A stretch of 15,087 bases of DNA from JBHGBM01 sp041946965 (GCA_041946965.1 JBHGBM010000110.1:1-15087); one strand, 5' to 3'; shown: positions 1 through 6,899, numbered from the stretch's first letter. Numbers and translations: made by a program. Notes: generated by a model from the sequence alone, not told the origin.

Positions 1-428
1 GTGCGCGCGTCCAGCAGCGCCTGCGTGGGGTGCTCGTGCGTGCCGTCGCCCGCGTTGATGATGGGCATGGAGAGGTGCCGCGCCATCAGGTGCGGGGCGC
101 CCGACGCGGCGTGCCGCATCACGATCGCGTTGGGCCGCATGGCCGCCAGCGTGTTGAGCGTGTCCACGAGCGACTCGCCCTTCGACACGCTCGATCCCGC
201 GGCCGTGATCGAGACCGCGTCCGCCCCCAGGCGCTTGGCCGCGATCTCAAAACTGGTTCGTGTGCGCGTGGAAGCTTCGTAGAAGAGGTTGACGATCATC
301 TTCCCCCGAAGCGTGTCCAGCTTCTTGTTGGGGTGCGTCTGGACCGGCTGAAAATCCTTCGCCCGGGCCAGTATGGCCTCGATCTCACCGCGCTCGAGGT
401 CTTCGATTCCGAGCAGTCCTGCTGTCAT
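1..428 (-). CDS. pyrB: Aspartate carbamoyltransferase catalytic chain, 5' part only
   Basis: Transfers a carbamoyl group to L-aspartate, the committed step of de novo pyrimidine synthesis, in the cytoplasm. I translated the minus strand from ATG at 428; the frame stays open to the window edge, giving 142 residues of a protein usually about 310 long. Visible family motifs are the carbamoyl-phosphate loop STRTRTSFE (residues 53-61), the SVSKGES loop carrying the mobile lysine (80-86), MRH (103-105) and HPTQALLD (133-140). The start lies 3 bases after the pyrR stop, so the two are probably translationally coupled; no clear Shine-Dalgarno is needed or seen. The C-terminal aspartate-binding half is outside the window, so intactness cannot be judged. 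Identification is firm. Confidence 0.97.
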   Translation of the reverse strand, partial: MTAGLLGIEDLERGEIEAILARAKDFQPVQTHPNKKLDTLRGKMIVNLFYEASTRTRTSFEIAAKRLGADAVSITAAGSSVSKGESLVDTLNTLAAMRPNAIVMRHAASGAPHLMARHLSMPIINAGDGTHEHPTQALLDAR

Positions 429-431
429 AGG

Positions 432-998
432 TCAGGCGGCTTCGCTGGTTGCGACCTTTTCCACCAGGAGCACTTTTTCGACGCCGTCGATCTCCTGGAA
501 TTTCACTTCGATGATTTCGTTCGCGGTGGTCTGCACCACGCGCCCTATGAACTTCGCTTCGATGGGCAGCTCGCGCCAGCCGCGATCAATAAAGGCCAGC
601 AGCAGCACGCGCGCCGGCCGCCCGTGATCGAACAGCGCATCCAGCGCCGCGCGGATCGTGCGGCCGGTGTAGAGCACATCGTCCATCAGGATGATGTCCT
701 TGCCCTGTACGGAAAACGGAATGTCGGTGCCGCTCACCACCGGCTTCACGTCCACCGTGGTGAGGTCGTCGCGATAGAGGTTGATGTCGAGGATCCCGAC
801 CGGGATGGTGACCTGCTCCAATTGTTCGATCTTGCGCGCCAGCCGCTCGGCCAGCGGCACGCCCCGCCGCCGGATCCCTATGAAGGCAAGCTGGTCGAGG
901 TGGGGCGATTTTTCCAGGATTTCGTGAGCCAGCCGGACGAGCGTGCGATCGATCTCCGAAGCGCTCATCAATTGGGCTTTCTCGCGGGTCGCGGGCAT
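432..998 (-). CDS. pyrR: PyrR: pyrimidine operon regulator / uracil phosphoribosyltransferase
   Basis: PyrR proteins bind pyr mRNA in a UMP-dependent way and usually have uracil phosphoribosyltransferase activity. The 188-residue product matches the family over its full length: RLAHEIL near residue 22, the GIRRRGVPLAERLA segment (41-54), DINLYRDDLT (71-80), the PRPP-binding loop DDVLYTGRT (106-114) and DRGWRELPI further on. The start at 998 fits the family N-terminus; a second ATG at residue 11 would cut into the first helix. It is the first gene of the pyr operon, directly before pyrB. The gap to the divergent gene on the left-to-right strand is only about 50 bases, too short for the usual long attenuator leader, so any PyrR-bound RNA site would have to lie elsewhere, such as inside the operon. 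Confidence 0.96.
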   Translation of the reverse strand: MPATREKAQLMSASEIDRTLVRLAHEILEKSPHLDQLAFIGIRRRGVPLAERLARKIEQLEQVTIPVGILDINLYRDDLTTVDVKPVVSGTDIPFSVQGKDIILMDDVLYTGRTIRAALDALFDHGRPARVLLLAFIDRGWRELPIEAKFIGRVVQTTANEIIEVKFQEIDGVEKVLLVEKVATSEAA

Positions 999-1032
999 AG
1001 TCTCAATCAGAGTAGCACCACTTGACGGCTGT

Positions 1033-1038
1033 TAGAAT
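1033..1038 (+). promoter_or_regulatory. -10-like box TAGAAT before the propeller gene
   Basis: TAGAAT ends 10 bases before ATG 1049. There is no Shine-Dalgarno between them, so a transcript starting about 6-7 bases after the box would have almost no leader. No -35 box at 16-18 bases is visible; TTGACG at 1022-1027 is much too close to serve. Confidence 0.4.
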
Positions 1039-1048
1039 ACGCTTCGTG

Positions 1049-2323
1049 ATGCTATTTCCCGCCCTTGTCGCGCTGCTCGCCGCGCAGCCCATCGTGTTCA
1101 ACGACGATGGCGGCTGGTGCTGGTTCGAGGACGAACGCGCGGTGATTTCCGGCGGCCGTCTGGTGATCGGATCGGTGGCCGCAGGCACGCGCGACCCCGC
1201 GCGCAAAGGCGCCATCGAAGCCACGGTGTACAACCTGGCGACCGGAAAGACCTCGCGCTTCACCCTGCACGGGGGCGGCCCGTATTGGCTCGACGATCAC
1301 AACTCTCCGGCGTTCGTCGCGCGCCCGGACGGCCGCCTGGTGGCGATGTACGCGCAGCACGGCCGCGAGAACACCATGTACTACCGTATCTCCGCCGCCG
1401 GCAATCCGGCCGAATGGGGCGCCGAGCGCACTTTCGCGCCCAGCGCCAAATCGCGCGTCACTTATACGAACCTGCACTGGCTTCCGGCGGAAAAGCGCAT
1501 CTACGATTTCTTTCGCGGGTTCGACAACAGCTTCAAGCCGTCCTACGCCTGGTCGGACGACCTGGGCGAAACCTGGAAGCCCGGCGGCGTTTTCCTCGAC
1601 GTGCCCACCCAGTTCCGCCACCGGCCCTACGTGAAGTACGCGGGAAACGGCAAGGACGCCGTACACATCGCCTACACCGACGGCCACCCGCGCAATATCG
1701 ACAACAGCATCTACCACATCTACTACCGCGCCGGTAAGCTCTACCGCTCCGACGGCGCCCTGATCCGCACCCTCGCCGAGGGCCTCAAGTCGCCCGGCGA
1801 AGGCACGCGCGTCTTTCAGGGAGACCCGAACAACGTGGCCTGGATCAGCGACATTCACCTGGACGCGAAGGAGCGCCCGTTCCTGGTCTACTCGGTGCAG
1901 AAGGACTCGGCGGGGCTCGACGCGGGGCAGGGAGGTCACGATTTCCGCTACCGCTACGCGCGCTGGAACGGGAAGCGATGGGAGGACCACGAGATCGCCC
2001 ACGGCGGCAGCAAGCTCTACGCGGGCGAGGACGACTACACCGGCAATCTCTGCCTGGACCCGCGGGATCCCAACACCGTCTTCATCTCCACCAACGCCGA
2101 CCCGGAGAGCGGCAAGCCCATGCCGCACTGGGAAATCTACCGCGGCACGACGCGCGACGGCGCGAAATTCGCCTGGAAGCCGGTAACCGCCAACTCGCAA
2201 GCCGACAACATCCGCCCCATCGTGCCGATTTCGAAGGACAAGCGCCGCGTGCTGCTCTGGCTGCGCGGCAAGATGCGCACGTACACCAACTACGACTTCG
2301 CGGTGGTGGGGCTGATCGAATGA
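1049..2323 (+). CDS. Exported BNR-4-type beta-propeller protein, lyase-like
   Basis: A 424-residue protein with a short hydrophobic leader (LFPALVALLAAQ) and then a repetitive Trp/Tyr/Asp-rich domain. Bladed features include YAWSDDLGETW, a classical Asp-box-like motif, and repeated W-x-x-x-x-I/V segments, as in BNR_4 family seven-bladed propellers. This fold is shared by ulvan lyases of families PL24/PL25. Two histidines, H84 in DDHNSP and H104 in YAQHG, are 20 residues apart, as I recall for the catalytic His pair of PL25; this is memory, not an alignment, and the substrate is unknown. Start choice: TTG at 1022 would add a basic n-region (MTAVRIRFV), but its codons (GTT AGA ATA) are unlike the gene, and a -10-like TAGAAT lies inside it, so ATG 1049 or GTG 1046 is preferred. 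Its stop overlaps the next gene's start. Confidence 0.78.
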   Translation: MLFPALVALLAAQPIVFNDDGGWCWFEDERAVISGGRLVIGSVAAGTRDPARKGAIEATVYNLATGKTSRFTLHGGGPYWLDDHNSPAFVARPDGRLVAMYAQHGRENTMYYRISAAGNPAEWGAERTFAPSAKSRVTYTNLHWLPAEKRIYDFFRGFDNSFKPSYAWSDDLGETWKPGGVFLDVPTQFRHRPYVKYAGNGKDAVHIAYTDGHPRNIDNSIYHIYYRAGKLYRSDGALIRTLAEGLKSPGEGTRVFQGDPNNVAWISDIHLDAKERPFLVYSVQKDSAGLDAGQGGHDFRYRYARWNGKRWEDHEIAHGGSKLYAGEDDYTGNLCLDPRDPNTVFISTNADPESGKPMPHWEIYRGTTRDGAKFAWKPVTANSQADNIRPIVPISKDKRRVLLWLRGKMRTYTNYDFAVVGLIE

Positions 2324-3246
2324 AGAAGTTGTGTCTTGCGGCGCTCATCATCGCCGTCTTCTTCCTGGCTTCGACCTTTCCGCGCTACCGCCGCGAGATG
2401 GCCGCCGCGAAAGCCCGCGTGCTGGCGCGCAGCGCGATCTTGAACACAAATCGCGTCGTGATCGAGTATGCGGTTGCAGGAGAGGGCCCCGCCGTGCTGA
2501 CGCTGCACGGCGCCGGCGGAGGTTACGACCAGGGACTTTGGGCCGCCAGAATGGCGTTGGGGGAGGGGTACAAGCTCATAGCGGTGTCGCGCTACGGATA
2601 TCTGCGTACGCCGATCCCGCCGCGGGCGAGCGTCAGAATGCAGGCCGCGGCGTACGGAGATCTCCTGGATCACCTGCGCATCCGGAAAGTCATCGTGCTC
2701 GGTTGTTCCGCCGGAGGACCCCCCGCTACGCAATTCGCCAACGACTATCCGGCAAGGGCCGCGGCGCTGATCCTCATGTCGGCGGTCAGCGAGGCATCGC
2801 TGCCGGGCGACAAGCCGTCTTTCTACACGGGCGTCATGCACTCCATCCAGCGGTCCGACTACGCATATTGGCTCGTGGCCAGGTTCTTCCAGGGCGCCAT
2901 CCTGAACCTGGTGGGCGTCCCTCCCAACCTGTACGCAAGCTTCAGCCCCCTCCAGAAACAACTGGCGCGGGAGATGTTGGATGCCATGCACCCCATGTCG
3001 CTGCGTTACCGGGGCACCCTGAACGATGGAGAAATGATCCGGCGCGAGCCGGTTTCGAAAGATCGCGTGTCCGCGCCGGTGCTCATCGTACACTCCAGGG
3101 ATGACGCCCTGGTGAGCTACGGGCACGCCGAGCGCGCCCACCAGGCCATTCGACACTCACGCCTGATAACCTTCGAAACCGGCGGCCACGGATTGCTCAC
3201 TCAAATGAGTGCGGTCAGACAGGCGGTGAACGGCTTTCTGCGGTGA
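2320..3246 (+). CDS. Membrane-anchored alpha/beta-fold hydrolase
   Basis: A 308-residue alpha/beta hydrolase behind an N-terminal hydrophobic segment (residues 4-18, LCLAALIIAVFFLAS) that should be a signal anchor or leader, so the enzyme probably acts outside the cytoplasm. The catalytic machinery is complete by eye: oxyanion motif LHGAGGG (H63), nucleophile elbow GCSAGG with S130, acid in HSRDDALV (D261 or D262) and histidine in GGHGLL (H290). The substrate cannot be read from the sequence; esterase, lactonase and peptidase are all possible. Its ATG overlaps the propeller gene's stop (ATGA), and the acetyltransferase follows 3 bases later, so the three genes are one operon. The pairing with an exported propeller suggests work on an extracellular polymer or its fragments, which is inference. 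Confidence 0.88.
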   Translation: MKKLCLAALIIAVFFLASTFPRYRREMAAAKARVLARSAILNTNRVVIEYAVAGEGPAVLTLHGAGGGYDQGLWAARMALGEGYKLIAVSRYGYLRTPIPPRASVRMQAAAYGDLLDHLRIRKVIVLGCSAGGPPATQFANDYPARAAALILMSAVSEASLPGDKPSFYTGVMHSIQRSDYAYWLVARFFQGAILNLVGVPPNLYASFSPLQKQLAREMLDAMHPMSLRYRGTLNDGEMIRREPVSKDRVSAPVLIVHSRDDALVSYGHAERAHQAIRHSRLITFETGGHGLLTQMSAVRQAVNGFLR

Positions 3247-3249
3247 CCT

Positions 3250-3828
3250 ATGCTCGACCCCTCAAAGCTCGAGTTCGCTCCGTTGGCCAAAGACCGGTGG
3301 AACGACTTCGCCCGGCTCTTCGGCGCCAACGGCGCCTGCGGCGGCTGCTGGTGCATGTGGTGGCGGCTGGCGCGGGCGGAGTTCAACGCGCGGAAGGGAG
3401 AGGAAAACCGCCAGGCCATGCGGAAGATCGTCGCGTCCGGCGCCATGCCCGGCGTGCTCGCGTACTACGAGGGTGAACCTATCGGCTGGTGCGCCATCGC
3501 GCCCCGGGAAGCCTATCCTTCTCTGAAGCGATCGCGTGTGCTCAGGCCTGTGGACGGGCGGCCGGTGTGGTCCGTGTCGTGCTTCTTTGTGGCGAAGCCA
3601 TTCCGCGGGCAAGGCGTCAGCGTCGAACTGCTGAAAGCCGCCGTGCGCTTTGCCGCCGGCCGCGGCGCAGCCTTGGTGGAAGGCTACCCCCACGACCTTG
3701 GCGGCTCGAAACGGCCCGCCCCATTCGTGTGGACCGGCCTCGTGGAGGCCTTCCGGGCGGCCGGCTTCAAAGAGGCCGCAAGGCGCTCGCCCACCCGCCC
3801 CATCATGCGCCGCAGTACTTCGCAGTGA
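3250..3828 (+). CDS. GNAT-family acetyltransferase with Cys/Trp-rich N-terminal motif
   Basis: A 192-residue cytoplasmic GNAT protein, which would move an acetyl group from acetyl-CoA to an unknown amine. The acetyl-CoA pyrophosphate loop is seen as FRGQGVS (residues 118-124) following the beta-4 strand VSCFFV; the preceding strands include GVLAYYEGEPIGWCAIAPRE. Near the N-terminus is CGGCWCMWWR (30-39), a motif I have seen in a subset of bacterial GNAT proteins but to which I can attach no role; three cysteines in six residues could bind metal or be redox active. It lies 3 bases after the hydrolase stop and is the last gene of that operon. The end is a basic tail without special features. 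Confidence 0.88.
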   Translation: MLDPSKLEFAPLAKDRWNDFARLFGANGACGGCWCMWWRLARAEFNARKGEENRQAMRKIVASGAMPGVLAYYEGEPIGWCAIAPREAYPSLKRSRVLRPVDGRPVWSVSCFFVAKPFRGQGVSVELLKAAVRFAAGRGAALVEGYPHDLGGSKRPAPFVWTGLVEAFRAAGFKEAARRSPTRPIMRRSTSQ

Positions 3829-3840
3829 GGCGCGCCGTGA

Positions 3841-3860
3841 CCACCGCTCCGTGACGGTGG
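3841..3860. terminator. Inverted repeat between convergent genes, possible bidirectional terminator
   Basis: CCACCG (3841-3846) and CGGTGG (3855-3860) flank an 8-base loop in the 59-base gap between the acetyltransferase and the convergent gene on the minus strand. The stem is GC-only but short and has no U-tract on either side, so it would be a weak intrinsic terminator at best. Confidence 0.35.
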
Positions 3861-3887
3861 CGCGGAGTCACCTTCAGACCTCGCGGT

Positions 3888-4814
3888 TTAGGGCAAGTGT
3901 AGAGGAACGCGTGCTGCGCGCCGGCTCAGCAGCCGCTCGGTCGTAGACACGCGCCGGGTCGAGAACTGCCGGGCGGCGCCATCCAGGTAGGGCCGGAATT
4001 CGCGCAGCCAATACCCCAGATAGCCGGCTTCGCGGATCTCCGCCAGGCTTTTCCGGTAGTGGTCCAGCAGAACGGACGCCAGCACCCCTCCCGCACGCCG
4101 GCTGCAAACCTGCACCGCGCGGGAAAGCCACCGTGCGTTCTCCGGCAGCTCCCGCACCGCGGCCAGGGCCATCACCGACGAAAGCTGCACCACGCTCCGC
4201 CCCTGCGCCGCGGCTTCGTTCTGTAGCTCGCGCCACTGGCTGTACAGCCGTTCGACGGGCAAGGCGGCGCTGGGGATGCGCGAGGCATCGCGCCGGATCC
4301 CGGCCCACTCGGCGCGCAGCGACGCCACGTCCAAAGGCGGCGTGTTCACCGCCTCGCTAAGCCGCGCGGCGGTGCGTTCCAACCCGTCGAGCAGTTGATC
4401 GACGCTCCGGAACTCGCGGCCCGGCTCCAGCAGCCCCTCCTTCTGGAGCGCTTCGGCCATCTCCGCGATCATCTCGCGCCCCACTCCGGCGAGGTCCGCC
4501 AGCGCGGCGAGCACCCACACGGGCGATGCGCGGAACGATGCAACGCCGGCCAGCTCCACCACGTTGCCGGCCGCGCGGCGGATCAGGAAGTCGGGGGGAA
4601 TCGCCTCGGCATCGGCGGCGTACGCTCCCTCGATCTGCCCCACCTGCTCGATCAGGAACCGCAGCGTGGATCCGACCATCGACTGGTAGAGCCTCGACCG
4701 TCGCACGCGCGCGGGCAGCAGAACGTCGCCCAGCTCGCGGGCCGCGCCGCCGCTCAGTCCGGTGAGAGAGCGCAGCAACCGTTCCGGGATGGAGAAGACG
4801 TATTGTCCCTTCAT
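3888..4814 (-). CDS. Uncharacterised 308-residue protein
   Basis: I do not recognise this family. The product is cytoplasmic by appearance: no signal peptide, no clear membrane segment, mostly predicted helix. Residues about 73-128 have a recognisable pattern (PPDFLIRRAAGN, SFRASPVWVLAALADLAG, EMAEALQKEGLLEPG) that looks like a small helical module ending in a typical end-of-helix turn. The C-terminal third is rich in Arg, Trp and Tyr (LLDHYRKSLAEI, YLGYWLREFRPYL). Coding is supported by consistent third-position GC and by a start that falls just after the intergenic gap. It is the last gene of the minus-strand group that includes the exported methyltransferase, 57 bases upstream, so co-transcription is possible but not certain. 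Confidence 0.75.
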   Translation of the reverse strand: MKGQYVFSIPERLLRSLTGLSGGAARELGDVLLPARVRRSRLYQSMVGSTLRFLIEQVGQIEGAYAADAEAIPPDFLIRRAAGNVVELAGVASFRASPVWVLAALADLAGVGREMIAEMAEALQKEGLLEPGREFRSVDQLLDGLERTAARLSEAVNTPPLDVASLRAEWAGIRRDASRIPSAALPVERLYSQWRELQNEAAAQGRSVVQLSSVMALAAVRELPENARWLSRAVQVCSRRAGGVLASVLLDHYRKSLAEIREAGYLGYWLREFRPYLDGAARQFSTRRVSTTERLLSRRAARVPLHLP

Positions 4815-4838
4815 GCGCCGGCCCCAAAAATCGATTTC

Positions 4839-4858
4839 ACCACAGATGGACGCAGACG
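4839..4858. repeat. Possible copy of a dispersed CCACAGATGGACGCAGA-type element
   Basis: The 57-base gap between two minus-strand genes contains ACCACAGATGGACGCAGACG. This closely resembles a phrase (in reverse, CTGCGTCCATCTGTGG) that recurs between genes in many soil bacteria, often beside genes. Only one unit is present here, so the call rests on resemblance from memory. AATCG and TTTTTGG flank it. Confidence 0.35.
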
Positions 4859-4871
4859 CGACGGGCGCTTC

Positions 4872-5402
4872 CTACTCTTTCGCCGGCACCGTCCAGAAGT
4901 AGATCATGTCCCCTTCCACCTGGATCTCCTTCTCCGGTTTCCAGTCCCCCATGTCGTGGGAGTGCGATACGATGCGCGTCCCCGGCTTCAGCTCCGCCAG
5001 CAGTTTCGGCCGCAGCTTCAGGTTGATCCACGGATACAGGTACAGCGCCACCACGGTGGCCTCCCTGAAGTCGGCCTCGAACAGGTCTTCGTTGCGGAAC
5101 TTCACCCGGCCGGTGACGCCGGCCTTTTTCGCGTTCTCGCGAGCTTCGGCGATGCGCTGCGGGTCGATGTCGATGCCCACGCCCCGCGCCCCGAACTCGC
5201 GCGCGGCGGTGATCACCACGCGGCCGTCGCCGCAGCCGAGGTCGTACACCACGTCCTTGCTGGTCACGCCCGCCAGCTCGAGCATCGCCCTGGTAATGCC
5301 CGGAGTGGAGGGCTCGTAGCGCACGTCCGGCGCGCGCAGCGGTTTCTGCGCCGCGGCGGCGCCCGCCATCATCAACAGGAAAACAGGTATGGAAATTCGC
5401 AC
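4872..5402 (-). CDS. SAM-dependent methyltransferase with N-terminal signal peptide
   Basis: A 176-residue class I Rossmann methyltransferase. Motif I is DLGCGDG (54-60), the ribose-binding acidic end of strand 2 is GIDID (76-80), and the adenine-side acidic pair is NEDLF (104-108). The C-terminal part (LKPGTRIVSHSHDMGDW) fits a family of short methyltransferases I know from many bacteria. The N-terminus is a clear export leader (MRISIPVFLLMMAGAAAAQ), which is odd because SAM is not expected outside the cytoplasm. The start is GTG at 5402; no better start exists downstream before motif I that would remove the leader without cutting the helix at residues 36-46. It begins 16 bases after the stop of the PDZ gene. 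The methyl acceptor is unknown. Confidence 0.88.
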   Translation of the reverse strand: MRISIPVFLLMMAGAAAAQKPLRAPDVRYEPSTPGITRAMLELAGVTSKDVVYDLGCGDGRVVITAAREFGARGVGIDIDPQRIAEARENAKKAGVTGRVKFRNEDLFEADFREATVVALYLYPWINLKLRPKLLAELKPGTRIVSHSHDMGDWKPEKEIQVEGDMIYFWTVPAKE

Positions 5403-5412
5403 GGCGCTGTCG

Positions 5413-5418
5413 ATTCTA
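5413..5418 (-). promoter_or_regulatory. -10-like box TAGAAT before the methyltransferase gene
   Basis: On the minus strand TAGAAT ends 10 bases before the GTG start, the same distance as at the propeller gene. There is no Shine-Dalgarno in between, so a nearly leaderless transcript is plausible. A matching -35 box was not seen. Confidence 0.35.
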
Positions 5419-5442
5419 TCACGGGCATTTGCGCCCCGTGAT
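5418..5442. repeat. Perfect 8-bp inverted repeat, 9-base loop
   Basis: ATCACGGG (5418-5425) and CCCGTGAT (5435-5442) form a perfect dyad across the last codons of the PDZ gene and just upstream of the methyltransferase -10-like box. No T-run follows on the minus strand, so an operator or an attenuating hairpin between the two genes is as likely as a terminator. Confidence 0.4.
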
Positions 5443-6651
5443 CAAACCCTTCTCGACGCGCAGAAGCCAGCAGCCGCCCGCCTCCACCTTGCCCGCTTCC
5501 ACGCCGTTCCAGTTCACCGCCGCCGGCGCCCACTCCGCCGGAACCGTCAGCCGCATCCCGGTTACCGCGCGGCTCAGCACCAGGATCTCGCGCGCCTCCA
5601 CGGAATACTGTCCCTGCACGCGCGCCGTCTGCACCTCCTCACGTCTGGGCACGATCACGCGCGTTTCCAGCCGTATGCGTTCCTTGCCGCGCTGCACCAG
5701 AACCGCCACGGGCCGCTCTTCGGCAGTCTCGTCCATCATGCGCGCGTAGGCGGCCCCGTTTTCAATCGCCTTGCCGCCCACCGAGACAATCCGGTCCCCC
5801 AGCTTCAACGAGCCCGGGTGGTTGGGGGGCAGCCAAGCCACTTCCACCCCCGGGCCCGGCGCCGCGGGGTTGTAGCCGAAGCCGCCCAGGTCGAGCGAAG
5901 CTCCCGTGCCGACGGGCGGGACGCGCGTCGAATCCAGCGCGTCGTTGCGCTCGGCCAGGTCGAACGCCGTCATCTCAATCCAATAGCACCGCGCGAAAGC
6001 GGGCGTTCCTGTTTCGCAGTCCACGCGGGCGGGGAAGCGGTCGCGCCGCTTCGCGCCCAGCCACGCGATCACCTCGCCGGCTTTGGCCGCCGGGTCCATC
6101 TTCCATTCGAGGTTGAATCCCGCCGCCTGCATGCGCTTGGCCAGCGCCTCGTCCCCCGCGTTGCCTGAGATCCAGAGCACCGGCACGTTGCCCGTGTTGG
6201 CGCCGAACAGGCGGTTGGAGTCGATCGCCTGGCGCGCGTTGCCACCCACCGCCACCGCCGCGGTCCACAGGTCCGGCATGCGGGAAACCGCGTAGAACAG
6301 CGCCGCCGCGCCCTCGCCCTGCGCCGCCGCGTAGATGCGCGTCGCGTCGACGCCGCCCTGCTGCCGCGCCGCCGCCAGTTTTGCGTCCAGCGCGCGAAGC
6401 CGCAGGTCGAGGCTCTTCTCCTGGGTCTCCGCCCACGGAGCCAGAAAGCGCCAGCCCGCCGCCGCCGCGATCTGCCGCCACTCCGCCGCATCGCCCTCTA
6501 ACAGCACCAGCAGCGGAGCGTCCGCGGAGCGCGCCGCCGGAGCCCCCAGCAGGAGGCTAAAAGCGGCGCAGGCGCGAACGAATCCGCCGCGCCAGCTTTT
6601 CGATCTCTTCCGTTTTCCGGATGCTGGCAACCGAGAGCACGTGCCGGTCAT
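5419..6651 (-). CDS. Exported protein: hydrolase-like domain without nucleophile, plus PDZ domain
   Basis: About 410 residues if read from ATG 6651. A basic n-region (KRKRSKSWR) and hydrophobic stretch (FVRACAAFSLLLGAPAA) form a signal peptide. Residues about 47-200 look like an alpha/beta hydrolase of the dienelactone/esterase type (VDATRIYAAAQGEG, SRMPDLWTAAVAVGG, VPVLWISG), but the elbow that should read GxSxG reads AQGEGA (110-115), so the nucleophile Ser is missing. Residues about 265-335 are a PDZ domain (VEVAWLPPNHPGSLKLGDRIVSVGG in pieces). Start: no NTG codon lies between the leader and TTG 6630, so the gene must begin inside the upstream gene, at 6651 (preceded by GAGAAGA) or 6630, overlapping it by roughly 75-95 bases. 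Probably a binding or scaffold protein of the periplasm rather than an enzyme. Confidence 0.78.
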   Translation of the reverse strand: MTGTCSRLPASGKRKRSKSWRGGFVRACAAFSLLLGAPAARSADAPLLVLLEGDAAEWRQIAAAAGWRFLAPWAETQEKSLDLRLRALDAKLAAARQQGGVDATRIYAAAQGEGAAALFYAVSRMPDLWTAAVAVGGNARQAIDSNRLFGANTGNVPVLWISGNAGDEALAKRMQAAGFNLEWKMDPAAKAGEVIAWLGAKRRDRFPARVDCETGTPAFARCYWIEMTAFDLAERNDALDSTRVPPVGTGASLDLGGFGYNPAAPGPGVEVAWLPPNHPGSLKLGDRIVSVGGKAIENGAAYARMMDETAEERPVAVLVQRGKERIRLETRVIVPRREEVQTARVQGQYSVEAREILVLSRAVTGMRLTVPAEWAPAAVNWNGVEAGKVEAGGCWLLRVEKGLITGRKCP

Positions 6652-6865
6652 TCTTCTCGAGTTCCCTCTTGAGCTGCTGCGCCGCCTCAATCAGCGCATC
6701 CACGTCCTTCATGTCCCTGGCGTGGTCCGCCTTGAGGATCTCCTCCGCTTGCGACTTGCCGTTGGGCAGCTTGCGCTGCGGCAGCGGCACCGGCTCCCGC
6801 ATCTGGGAGTGCGCCCCGGCGCAGAGCGCCGCTGCCAGGCAGCACCTCGCCAAAAAGCCTCTCAT
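6557..6865 (-). CDS. Small exported helical protein
   Basis: A 102-residue protein with signal peptide MRGFLARCCLAAALCAGAHS and a mature part that is largely charged helix: LPNGKSQAEEILKADHARD, then DVDALIEAAQQLKRELEK and a basic C-terminal helix (KTEEIEKLARRIRSRLRRF). I recall similar short proteins in acidobacterial genomes but know no function for them; binding to the membrane or to another exported protein is a guess. The start at 6865 is chosen because it begins the leader and has AGGA about 8 bases upstream; a longer reading to 6931 would add a non-leader stretch. Its 3' end overlaps the next gene, so the two are likely translated together. Confidence 0.72.
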   Translation of the reverse strand: MRGFLARCCLAAALCAGAHSQMREPVPLPQRKLPNGKSQAEEILKADHARDMKDVDALIEAAQQLKRELEKNDRHVLSVASIRKTEEIEKLARRIRSRLRRF

Positions 6866-6877
6866 GTGACTCGTCCT

Positions 6878-6883
6878 GTTATA
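6878..6883 (-). promoter_or_regulatory. -10-like box TATAAC before the small exported protein
   Basis: TATAAC on the minus strand ends 12 bases before ATG 6865. AGGA follows it immediately, so a transcript starting here would have a leader of only about 6 bases. No -35 box is evident. Confidence 0.35.
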
Positions 6884-6899
6884 GCCATGATAGCCAGCT

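Noticed and set aside
30..1025. A 331-residue open frame on the plus strand
   Set aside because: Antisense to pyrR and pyrB, both of which carry unmistakable motifs.
1022..1048. TTG 1022 as start of the propeller gene, and TTGACG 1022-1027 as a -35 box
   Set aside because: The TTG reading uses rare codons for this genome and has no ribosome site; the TTGACG is only 5 bases from TAGAAT, too close for a -35.
999..1048. A PyrR-dependent attenuator leader before pyrR
   Set aside because: The region is only about 50 bases and shows no terminator or antiterminator pair or PyrR-binding loop that I can recognise.
4395..5441. A 348-residue open frame on the plus strand
   Set aside because: Antisense to the methyltransferase and the unrecognised minus-strand protein; Arg/His-rich low-information sequence.
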